This document shows, piece by piece, positions 12,870-23,486 of a DNA stretch of 64,000 nucleotides. Each line of letters starts with the position of its first letter. The stretch's first letter is position 1. A program made the position numbers and the translations under genes. The notes beneath the pieces are model-generated. The model saw nothing but the letters and a program-made list of their open reading frames with translations, had not been told where the DNA came from and ran no database searches. Source of the DNA: Ichthyophonus hoferi (Eukaryota; Opisthokonta; Ichthyosporea; Ichthyophonida; Ichthyophonidae). Location: positions 267,312 through 331,311 of the forward strand of contig NAOQ01000015.1 in assembly GCA_002751075.1 (NCBI GenBank), given 5' to 3'.

Positions 12870-14830
12870 GTAAGTTATTCTTTGTCTTTGGTCAGGAAAT
12901 GTTCTGAAAAGGCTTTGATAAAGGCCTCCTTATTGGTTGGGAGTTTGATTATAATCAAGACATTATCTGTGTAGCAGCATAAGGCCAAGAATTGACTACT
13001 CACGTGGGATATGTATAAACGAAGGTTCTGCTCAACTGGGTACAGTTTCTGATTTTGTAGAAACTCATCCAATGTTTGGTTCCAGCATAGACTACTAATG
13101 TGAAGGCTGTGGAGACACTTTGATAACCTGCAGATATAGTTAGGGTGGTCAGCATCCTTAATCATTGGAAAAAGTAACATATAAATGAGCTTGTCTAATG
13201 TAGCATGTAATTATGCTCAGTGAATGCCCAGCTGTGTTAGTTTAAACTGACAAGCAGCAGCAATGACAAGAAGCATCTATATGGAAATGAAGCTGGGCAC
13301 CAGGAATGAAATGTTCAAGAAGTCATTTTTTGTTTTGTTTTTGACTTTCATGCTCTCCTGAGCACACAGTTAAGCTCTGTTCTGTGTGAAATTGCCAAGG
13401 TTGCATTTCTTTCTTTGGAATATGTTACAACTAGAATTTCTCATCAAAAATCACGGTCACAAAGCGTTTAATTTTTTTTTTATTGCTTATTTCTTTACGA
13501 TACAAGACCAAGCTTGACTCCTGATTTCTATAGTGTTACAATAATAAAGGTTTTGTAAAATACAAAAGATTTTATATTCTGTCCATTTATAAGAAGTTGC
13601 AATGGTAGTGACTAGGAGATATATATCTACACCTACTGTAATTAGAGTTAAGTGTAAGTCAGCCATAGCCTCAGTAACAAAATAGGGATTCAAGAAGGGA
13701 AAAAAAGTCAAAGGTTTAACTCTTTCCCAACAACCCAGAAGAAGGCAAGTCTGAAAACCTTTTTAGAGGATTTCAACACAAGCTCAAATAAATTAGAAAG
13801 CGGACATTCTATGTCCATAGATAGTGATGCAGAATCTACAGACATCATCATAGATTACAGCAGATGGTAGTATCTTTGGGAACCTGATCTCATGAAATCA
13901 AAGTCCAAGTGTTAAACTCATTAATTGTTCCAAGTTCCATGTGCATAGCCATAATCCAAGAAATCTTGTCATAGGTTTGCATGGCCTCCTTGTAATGTTT
14001 AAAATATACGAGCCCTAGTGTTTTAGGCATAAAGGTGATGGCAGACATGTCAGCAACTCTATTGGCCATATGCTTAGATGAGGTGTATTGACCATACTTT
14101 TGTCCACTGTATGTTGTAAGTAGTGTATAAGAATGTTGAGTATGGATATTTGCATGAACATCGGGTTTATTGAGCCAATCCCTCCACTTTTTTACATTGG
14201 AAAGGAATAGTTCAAAAACCAGCATAAAAAATCATGATCTAGAAGGTAAGGTAGGTGTTAATGCGGATAGAGGGTGCTTTAGAATGGACTCTCTTCAAAA
14301 TATATATTCAATGTTATTAGTAGTGTCAGCAAATGTAGAGGGCTTAGTGAAAATGTCACCATCTTTTGGATATGATGCTATCAGTATCATGAAGGTATTG
14401 TGATTATTATGTGTAGATAGTGCTACCATGGATGTGCTCGCAATGAAGAAATTACTAGGCTGCAGTGATTGCATGTGGGCAAATGGAAATGCATCTTTTT
14501 TGAAGATGTGGGTGTGATGAATGAAACTGGTCACTGAAGCATTGTAATAGGAGTCATTGTGAATCATGCAATTATGTAGAGCTGTTCGTGTAGGATATAT
14601 GGCATATGTGTACAGTAATGAGTACATTACTGGCTGTAAAACTGGACAGGCAGTGTAAATGATATGGAAAGCATGTGTAGCTGAAGATCACTGAGATAAT
14701 ACTCAGGGTTTTTAAGATTACTGGCCATAATCTGATATTTGTCAAGGAAATTGGCAGGATATTCGTTGGGGTGTATGTAGAGTTTGTTTAATTGTAAGGT
14801 GATGTGATGAAGATCTGTGGTTTGCATAAT
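12870..14830 (-). mobile_element. Ty1/copia-type LTR retrotransposon fossil
   Basis: Reading on the minus strand, from high to low coordinates, three pieces in the expected Ty1/copia order can be recognised. Around 14,630-14,830 there is a Gag-like (UBN2-type) stretch. Around 13,890-14,000 lies the segment that precedes reverse transcriptase, with spaced WIMAMHMELGTI and NTWTLI residues. Around 12,875-13,180 there is reverse transcriptase similarity around ICRLSKCLHSL, LCWNQTLDEFL and the degenerate active-site region. Integrase, RNase H and terminal repeats are not recognised. The element is clearly broken, with several interruptions and large losses relative to an intact element of about 5 kb, and it looks old. 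Confidence 0.65.
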
Positions 14831-14839
14831 ATCCTATTA

Positions 14840-17500
14840 TTATTAAAATATACTATAATCAGAGATTTTTATCAGGGATAATAATTACAAATAATTGCAT
14901 AAACCCAATAATTTTAATCAAAAATCACATTATCTTATACCTTGCAAGGTTTCCATGATTCTGGAGTGCCAAGAGCAAATGGAACAAAGACTTAACTCAT
15001 GCCCCAGCAAGGTATGCATTTTAACTAACACATATATATCATTATTACTATAGGATCTAGGTTTCTATACAAAAATAAATTAACAAGTAAGGGTGTTATC
15101 TTAACTTTATTAGACAAATGTTTATCAGTGGAAAGCATAATATACCTAGTACTCTTGTATACCCAATGAGTTAGGTCTTGAATCAATCGGAACTTAATTG
15201 TAACATATAATACATAGAAAGATTTAATATTCTTTATTAAAAACTTGGCTTGTTAATAATAATAACCATAAAAGAAATCTGGCTACGCTATGCTAACGTT
15301 CTTTACGATTCTAGACATGCATATGATTAGAAGCAACCAACAGCCCAACCAGGAAATATCATCATTTAAACCAATCTATTAGCAGGCACCCAATCAGAGC
15401 CTCAAACATTATCACTTCCAACAATGAATATTAATCCAATTAACCATGCCCAAGGAATCTCAGAAGAATCATGCAAAATTGCTTGGTTATGTTCATTCAA
15501 ACCGCATTTATGTTCTGCAACTTATAGAAATTGCTGATCTGGACAAAGCATAACTTTCTGCTTATTCCAATTTCTGTAAATGTGTTTGTCAAGATCTATA
15601 CCTCAATGAAACTGCCATGAATGATTGACTACCATACTGTAGCTGACAACTCCATCCTAAATGGGCAGATGTGTAAGGCATTTGGCATAATTGTCAATCA
15701 GGCAGGTTAGAAAAAATCACTCAGTCCAGTCTTTGCAGAAGAGTTCATTAGTGCAACCCAGGTGAAATCTTAATTTGAGGTTAATAGTTTGAAGTTCAAT
15801 CTTGTTGAAACTTGCCAAAGAAGAGTATGTTTGTTGGAAAGTAGATCTATTTGATCAGTCTTTGAGAATATGATTGGTTGAATAGAAGATTGTGCGAGCT
15901 TTGGCATTTGTTTTTGTATATAGGGGAGTCAACTGATGTATCTATTGGTGTGGATTGTATTTATTGAACAATCAAAATGAGATTTTCTATTTACTGAGTT
16001 TGCTGTTGAATTGAATGGCTAGTTTGAGCCACAAAAGTTTAAAACATCACAAATAGGGAGTAAATTATAGTTAGTAAACAATGAGTGATAGTTGTACTTT
16101 ATATATTAGAATATATTACATAATATTTGTTACAAGATCACTAGCCACAGATGAGCCAGAAGGTTCGATTGAGGCCCAGATAATAAGTAGATCGATTCTT
16201 GTTATAGTATGCATATGAACACTATTACATCGACGAGGAAATGAGTTAATTCACTATCTAAATAGGGACAAAATAGTATCCAAGTATTTTGGTAAGATCA
16301 GGCAATTCTAGTGGGTCCCTTTGACATATCAGGAGTTGGATTAACTAATATAAATATTTATGATTGGCTTAATTTAAGTTATGAATTTAGCAACTTTTGT
16401 GTTAACTAGAAAGTTAGTACTGGCAATAAAACGAAGTATAAAACAAAACAAAACTCAATAATAAAGGGGGCGGCTTACATATATGTGACTACCGGCACAC
16501 CCAGGTATATGCGGCAACCCCATATGCCTGTGCACATGTACACTCACACAAAAACGTTGCACTCATTTAATATTTGTTTATCAATATCATAATACATAAA
16601 TATATAGCCCTATTATATAAAACACTCAATTGGAGACCTCGAAGCCTGTGGATAAGTCGCTCGAACTACTACAAATTGCTATAATATTTAATGTTCCAAC
16701 CATACATTTAGTATATTACATATTACAGAGTACCAATATTTTCTTATATTACAGAGTCCCACTAATTAGATTAACCATTATTGCAAACCAGTTTTAGTGT
16801 GGGGTAGGAGATAATTAAAAGCTAGGTCCTGATTGGTTGGAATAGTACAAGAAGCTTTATGTTTAACTTTCAATGTTTATTTGTTGTAATATAGGCAAAT
16901 TCATTCCTAAATTGAAAGCAAGCAATCTCTTGCTTATCTCTTCCTGTAATTCCACTTAATAAGTATGGCTTACCTTCCTGGAGTGTTCACTAAAAATAAA
17001 GTCATAAATTGTGAAGAAAATCTAATACTTGTTAACTAAAAGTAATTATATCTATTATGGGTGATGTTGAAAGAAAACCTTATTACTAGAGTTGATGTTT
17101 CAACCCTTTAAACAGTAGCTATTTTTAAAAAAATTTGCAGCAGCAATCGGTTTTTTTGATTCACCGATGATGATGATAAATTTAGAAACTATGCAGTTTA
17201 ATTGCGTTTCATCCGTAGATAAGGGATTGCTGTCTTTGTTGATGAAAAATGTTCTAAAAAAAAAATGGCAGTACTTTATCAGTAGGTGTAGGACTTGCAA
17301 TGTGCAGTGTAGTGGTGAAAAAAAAAAGATTATGTATAGGATTACTGCGTGGCCAAACAAGGAGAGTCAATTTGTGAAAGACTTCTTTGATTAGAGATTG
17401 AAGGAGTAGGAAGTTGATAGTGGCACAATTGGCAATTAGAGGTCTGAGAATTTTTTATGCTGTGTCATAGACCCAATAACCCTACTTAATATGATCTTTA
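14840..17500. other. Gene-free interval
   Basis: No supported gene is visible. A stretch near 16,395-16,560, read on the minus strand, vaguely resembles 20,165-20,290 around a CCCTTTATTATT block, which may be a further diverged repeat pair. The remainder shows nothing I can identify. Confidence 0.4.
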
Positions 17501-17509
17501 AAAGATACA

Positions 17510-17800
17510 AATATTGATTGAGGTAAAATTTTAGGGGGTGGTCTTTTAAATTATCAACATGTATGTGTTGGACCTTAGGTTTACTGCAATGCTCCTTGGT
17601 TGGTCAAACACGGCAGATTTTCTTATTGTTTTCAGTACTTTTCAAAAAAGAAGCTGTATCCAGAGCGATGAATCTGGAGATTGATTCAAATGTGACATGC
17701 ATTATGATTGCGGAGAGATCATGTAATATTGATTTTATTATTGGGAGTTCTAAATAAAAATAACAGATTAGTTTGTTGGCTAGTATCGAGATCGAGCTTT
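17510..17800 (+). repeat. Dispersed repeat family A, copy 2
   Basis: This is the second copy of the repeat at 10,270-10,560, in the same orientation, sharing GTTTACTGCAAT, GATTTTATTATT, GGAGTTC and TTGGCTAGTATCGAGAT. It abuts a copy of family C at 17,815. Either the two families form one longer element or one landed next to the other. Confidence 0.7.
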
Positions 17801-17814
17801 TGCATGCATAACAT

Positions 17815-18032
17815 AATCTGAAAAGGCTTATAACAGTAGCAGGGTCTCTACCATTGGTTGGTTCAATTTTGATAGATCATTTTAGATTACCGTCCGTTTA
17901 ACACCAATAGATTGCATTAACTATTTTCCCAGGCTACCAATGCAATAATAATTGCTAATGATATATTAAATAATTATAGCTATATAAAGAAATACCCAAA
18001 TCAATTAAATATTTTTGTTTTAACATTCCTCC
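17815..18032 (+). repeat. Dispersed repeat family C, copy 2
   Basis: It shares TCTACCATTGG, GGTTCAATTTTGATAGATCA, TTTAACACCAATAGAT and TAGCTATATAAAGAAATACC with 18,760-19,000, and more weakly with the inverted copy at 9,165-9,430. It has no open frame of note. Confidence 0.8.
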
Positions 18033-18240
18033 TTGGCCTAGGCGGATTATTACTTAGGGCATAAAAATATAGAAAAGAATATGAAAAGAACCTTAAAATG
18101 ATGACTACTTAGCTGTAGGCTTGTCGCTCATAAAATAAACCAAATAATTCCTGATGATTCAGAAGTGACTGTGGCATGGTACTCAATGTAAAAAAAACGG
18201 AAGACAGTTCACCAAACGGTATGGTAAATGTTCTTGCTCG

Positions 18241-18265
18241 CTCTGGCTCTGGGGCTCTGGTTCTG

Positions 18266-18302
<37 letters not shown>

Positions 18303-18308
18303 CTCTGA
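18241..18308 (+). repeat. TCTGGC hexanucleotide microsatellite
   Basis: The hexamer TCTGGC is repeated in tandem, imperfect at the left and regular from about 18,262 to 18,306. On the minus strand it would read as an Arg-Ala dipeptide repeat, but no gene context supports translation. It is unusually GC-rich for this AT-rich region. Confidence 0.9.
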
Positions 18309-18595
18309 CTATGGTCACTGGCGGCGTATGAGCGCTGGCAACTGAGGTGATGTGTGGGTCTTGCCCAGTTATTTTGCACGTTACCTTGGTGCTACTTTGT
18401 AGATGGAGATGTTGATAGTTTAAATGCCGATTTGAAGATAGTGTGTAAGTGTAATAAAATTGAGTCTCTCCACGTAGAGGTCAGCAGATAGTAGATGGGA
18501 TAAAGTGTTTTTGGCATTTGTGGATTGTTGACTCAATAGAATTACCAGGTTTTATGACCATGATAAATTATTTAGGCTTTTTCTGTAACCACGTT

Positions 18596-18745
18596 GGAAA
18601 TAGTAAGTGGAGTCAGGAGTGTTCCTGTGATCTAGATTCATTTAGAAGGAGAGATACTACCCAATTAAAAGGCGTTTTACCGGGTTCCTTTGTATACACA
18701 GAGTACGGATATGCTAAGACATAGTTTTATTAATAAATAAGTCAG
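18596..18745 (+). repeat. Dispersed repeat family B, copy 1
   Basis: It aligns by eye with 21,383-21,527 in the same orientation. Shared features are a TAAGTGGA block, a TAGAAGGAGAGATAC-like block, GCGTTTTA, CTTTGTATA, CAGAGTA and CTAAGACATA followed by TTTTATTA. The copies are diverged and of unknown class. A copy of family C begins shortly downstream at 18,760. Confidence 0.7.
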
Positions 18746-18759
18746 TAGTCTTATGCACG

Positions 18760-19000
18760 ATGACTAAGCCATGTGCTATCTGAACTGCATAACATGATCT
18801 GAAATGGCTCATTATAATTGCAGGATCTCTACCATTGGCTGGTTCAATTTTGATAGATCATTTTGGAATGCCGTTTAACACCAATAGATACACTAACTAT
18901 TTTTCCGGTACATATGCAATAATCATTGCTAGTAAGATTATATGTTTATAGCTATATAAAGAAATACCCAAATGAATTAAAATTTTCTGTTTTAACAGTA
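18760..19000 (+). repeat. Dispersed repeat family C, copy 3
   Basis: This is the copy most like the inverted one at 9,165-9,430: both carry CTAAGC, a TGTGCTATCTGAACTG-like block and CTGAAATGGCTCATTATA at the left side, extending the family about 45 bp beyond the copy at 17,815. Confidence 0.8.
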
Positions 19001-20324
19001 TCTATGCTAAAAAATTCCAAGTTTAACAACCAATTATTATATAATTTTAGGATTTATGTTAATTGATCCATTAGAGAAATAGAGTAATATTAAATGGTTA
19101 GTTGGAATAAAACCATTCTATACATATATGAATGCTATTGGCTATATTTTTAAAATTGCCATAAAAACTACCCTTGATGTGAGCGAAAAAAAAAATATCT
19201 CTTCAACATTAAACAAAATATTGTATTAATAAAATCGCATAGATGCGTTTATATTACTTTAACATGAGGTACCAGCCAATTTTTCTATCTAACATATCAC
19301 TCTATTTGAACACTATATATCGAGCTAGTTAGGCTGATTTAAAATTTATGAAATTAGATGTACATTTTCAAAAATCCCCCGATTGAACAATGCAATAGAA
19401 TCCAACATATAGAAGGAGCACTGACCACAGGCGAAGAAGTATCTGAATCAAACGTGTCATGAAGAAAAGTAATTTAAATCATTTTCCTGAGCCAACTGCC
19501 CCTATATAACGGAAAAACCACAACAGGGTCTTATGGTTTGAGAAGCATAGCTTTTATCCAGGTCACTTATACAGGTAAGAATTCTAGAAAAGGTACCCCT
19601 CGAAGGTTTTTGAATTTACATGTCCCATACGTCACATTATATAGATGCCAAGAAATTCATCACGGCTATGGATATAAGGATAAAGTTACTGCATACACAT
19701 AAATTAGAAGATTATGTGGTAGTTCTAGCGACTTACCCACAGGCTTCAGGATCTCCAATTGAATATGGGTTATAGTTAATTTTACTGGGCCAGCGGTAAT
19801 AATAGCCACTTGATCTGATCAGTCTTTAAGGCTCAGTTGTTGTGGTAGGTTTTATAGAAGGCGCGTATACCGACTCTCTAGGTAACTGGCTGTTGTAATT
19901 AGTAATTACACCTTTTTTCTAATTCAGAGGGAATCGATGCTTTGATTCGCTTAGGTACTAATGTGGAAATTGTATAATGAGACCAATCAGTAAGGGGTGC
20001 TATATTACGATGTAAATAACAACTAGTCACTATGTAATGTTAGTAGGCAGTTTTCTGACTTACGAATGTAATTATGGTATGCGAGTCTCAACGGCGGACT
20101 AGACATTACAAAAACAATGCAAATGATTATATACATATATATTGTGATATTGTTTAGTTAAATAATTAAATGCAAAGTTTTGTGTTATGAGTGACTTTTG
20201 TATTTTTTTTGCCGGGGGTGCCGCGTATGTGTTACCGGGCCCTTTATTATTTATTTTTGGTTTCTTTCATACTTTCTCAATCTTTGCTTTACCGCAGTTG
20301 TTAATTTTTGGTTAACCACTGTAT

Positions 20325-20535
20325 AGCTGTGTTCAATAATCTAAATGGGACCAATCATAAATATTTTTATTAGCTAATACAACTCATTAAAGATCATAGT
20401 AACCCACTAGGATTGTCTTATCTTATCTCGATAATTACACCATTGTGTCCTTATTTCCTTATTTGAATGGAACATTAGCTAATTCATTAATATAGGAGTT
20501 TGCAAACTATGTATCGCCAAATCAGTTTGAACTAC
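20325..20535 (+). repeat. Dispersed repeat family D, copy 1
   Basis: It aligns by eye with 22,105-22,245. Shared blocks are ATGGGACC followed by AATCATAAA or GATTGTAAA, TTTTTATT, ATTTGAATGG, TTAGCTAATT, CATTAAT and ATCG plus AAATCA. No coding potential was found, so the class is unknown. Confidence 0.65.
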
Positions 20536-20656
20536 GTGTTTATTCAGAGCTAACGGTATAACAGAAATCAATAAATCGTTGCTGACATATACAATAATGC
20601 CCGTAATGGAGGAGTAAGATACCCAAATTCATGTAATCTTACACTATAAAGCAGTA

Positions 20657-20816
20657 ACATGGCGCACTATAAGTTTTATGTAGAACATGATATTAGGACA
20701 TAGAACCACAAAAAAACATAGAAACCGGAGACTGAAAACATGGCGCACTACAAGCTTTACGTAGGACACAATGGTAAGAAATAGAATTAAAAAGAGGAGC
20801 AGGGACCGGAGACTAA
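20657..20816 (+). repeat. 81-bp tandem duplication
   Basis: ACATGGCGCACTA starts at 20,657 and again at 20,738. The two units share AAGTTTTATGTAG or AAGCTTTACGTAG and both end in ACCGGAGACT. They differ at many positions, so the duplication is not recent. Confidence 0.8.
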
Positions 20817-21382
20817 GCCTCAAGTACTATAGTGAAATGTGGTTGCTGGTTAGCAGAACACCAGGCTACTTGTGAACATTAAAAGCATGATACCAACATC
20901 TTATGGTCAATTTTAAACTATTGGTGCTTAGCTTTAGCAATAGCTTTGGGTGGGAACGATGGACATATTGTGCAATTTAGGAAATTTAGCGGTTGTATAC
21001 AGAGATCAGGAGATTCTAATATTAAGAAGGAAATAATGTAATTTATATTGGGCAGTGATAAAATCTTAGCGCAATCCAATAGAAAGTAGATGATTAGGAA
21101 ATTTCGTCATAAGAGGAAGGGGTCATATGTACTTAAGATTAGACATAAGTAAAATATATAATTCCTATTTAATATCTAATATCAGCAACACCTATTCATT
21201 ATATCTATGTCAGGGAGGGCCATTCTAGTTAAAGTACGCGAACATTGGTTCATATATGTAAGCTATTAAATAGTATATTAGTATCATTTGATTATGACAT
21301 TCTATATTAGGAACATTTATAAGTGAGGCCTATTTGTATGAACTAAGTATATAAAATTCTTCTGAAAAGAAACTATTAGAAA

Positions 21383-21527
21383 ATAAGTGGAAGCAAGAGT
21401 ATCCATGTGACCCACATTTGCTTAGAAAAATAGAGAATACCAAACTAAGGGGTGTTTTAATGTGACTCTTTGTATATGCAGAGTAGATATCCTAAGACAT
21501 ATTTTATTATTATTAGGCAAGCCAGCA
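21383..21527 (+). repeat. Dispersed repeat family B, copy 2
   Basis: This is the second copy of the repeat at 18,596-18,745, same orientation, ending in CCTAAGACATATTTTATTA. It has no open frame. Confidence 0.7.
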
Positions 21528-22104
21528 GAAGTTGAGGTTTAGGCCCATAAGGTTAAAAATATTAGGAGAGCGCAGTTAGATATGCAGCATAAGATGATTT
21601 GTATTTAATTTTTAATTTTAATTTTTGGCTCAGATTGAATTAGATCTAGTGGTGTGAATCGTAAGGTCAATGTTTCTTCGCTTGTATAAGATAAGTTCTT
21701 GCTATCGTATTCAGTATCCTGAACTGTAATCGTGGTATTTTCTGCTGAAGTTATAACAACCCTTAATCTTTTGGAATTTTTGGTATTAATAGAGATAGAC
21801 GCCTTGTCAGGATCTACGGTACCTACGATAATAGGAATGTATATATACTGTGAATGAAGATATGCTAATATCTGCTGTTCTTGCTCTATCTCATTGTTCT
21901 TCTGTTTTTTGGTTAGGTTTTCTTTTGAACCCGTTCATAATCTCTTTTTAATGATAGTTAGGTATATTTATTTTATATCTTTAATCAGGCCCCTACCGAT
22001 AGATTTGGTTTATTGACTTTTCTCTTTAGTTCCGTTTAGAGCCGTTCATTTTATCCTTGCGCACTTTGTTTATCGTCGGCGTTGACCAGTTTAAATCGTG
22101 TGGC

Positions 22105-22245
22105 TGTCTGAATTCATTTTTTGTATGGGACCGATTGTAAAGATTTTTATTGGCCAATAGGACTATATCCTCATTTGAATGGCTCTTTAGCTAATTACCT
22201 CATTAATGTAAGTGCTCACATCCTATATCGATAAATCATTTTAAC
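22105..22245 (+). repeat. Dispersed repeat family D, copy 2
   Basis: This is the second copy of 20,325-20,535, with small gaps relative to it. The shared core is ATTTGAATGGCTCTTTAGC in this copy and ATTTGAATGGAACATTAGC in the other. Confidence 0.65.
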
Positions 22246-22259
22246 TGGTTGAGAATGTT

Positions 22260-23486
22260 ATGGCAATAATCTTTATCTGATTGGTTCAGATTTATATCCG
22301 TTATAATATTGCCATTTCTACTGGTAATGATGTTTCTCATAAAGGTATTAGGTTGATGCCTAGCTGTTAACATGTCCAGATGTAGAAAGGTGTCTACTAC
22401 AATAATAATAACAATAGTTAGGATACTGAATATGCTATTATTTTAATTGCTCTTGTCACTTTAAAATTGTAGTGGATTTTTGAATTGCTTGTAATTGCGA
22501 TTTGCGAACAGAAATTCTGGTCATAACATTTTATTTCTCACCTATTCATATTCTGTGTGATTTCATAGTAGTGTAAGTTTACGTAATAACAGTTCAGGGT
22601 TTCTTATTGATTAAATTACATTTAATCCCACCATTCGATTGGGTTCGGTCTATGGTAGAGTAGGGCTGAAATAGTTCAATGAACCTACTGTACAAACATT
22701 TCAATATAAATTATTATCAGAAACTAAGATTCACATTATAATTTTTTTTTTCAAAAGTTGTTTTACAATATTTTTCCATATAAAAAGTACTTGGATAGTT
22801 TAATTGTTATATATTAGTTTAAATTTCAAATAGTATTGGAAAAGTTCATGACAACTTAAATTGTCATTGCTCAAAGCTGAATGCTGATTGGCTTTATATA
22901 AGCCCAATCTCAATGGAATGCTGTTGAAATGGTCACGAATCGTGATGGAATTAGAGTTGAAAACATTACTTGGACTAAATAAATCAACAAAACTGGATAT
23001 ATAATATATATTATCACAGAAATATAATAAATATTTAAGTGGCCAAAAATCATGTTGAATACACAATTTAGGCCAAATAAATAAAATATCACGAATCATG
23101 TGTAATCCTTATTTATGGTTAATAATGAGAAAATGATATTAAGAAATAGCCAGGAATATTAAAAAATATAATGAAAAACACAATAATTTTATATAAAAAG
23201 GTATTTAATATCACTTGTTCAACAAGGATTAGTAGTGCAAATAAACATTATTGAATTCATTCCTATTAAACTATGCACCAATTAGATAATGGTTCGTGAT
23301 GAACGACACGAAGCGTGCACAGATATTTCATAAAATTGAATCAAGGCTTTCAAGTGTTTTAACTAGTTAGTTTGGTGTGTTGTTTTGAAACACTAATATA
23401 AAGGTTAAAACACTTCTTAGATTCTAGTTTTAAACATAAAAAAATTAGTGTGGTTGAATATCATTCATAGGAATTCATAGAAAGTA
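22260..23486. promoter_or_regulatory. Argonaute upstream region
   Basis: This AT-rich stretch precedes the Argonaute start codon and must hold its promoter and 5' UTR if no further upstream exon exists. I see no clear TATA box or initiator that I would defend. No other gene is supported here. Confidence 0.35.

Noticed and set aside
13890-14827. Treating the open frames here as separate host genes
   Set aside because: They resemble parts of a Ty1/copia element in the expected order and are better explained as a decayed retroelement.
16160-16185. tRNA-like GGTTCGATT motif
   Set aside because: The flanks do not form a T-arm stem, and no acceptor or anticodon arm fits upstream.
18109-18318. Arg-Ala repeat protein on the minus strand
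   Set aside because: The dipeptide repeat comes from the TCTGGC hexamer array; there is no gene structure around it.
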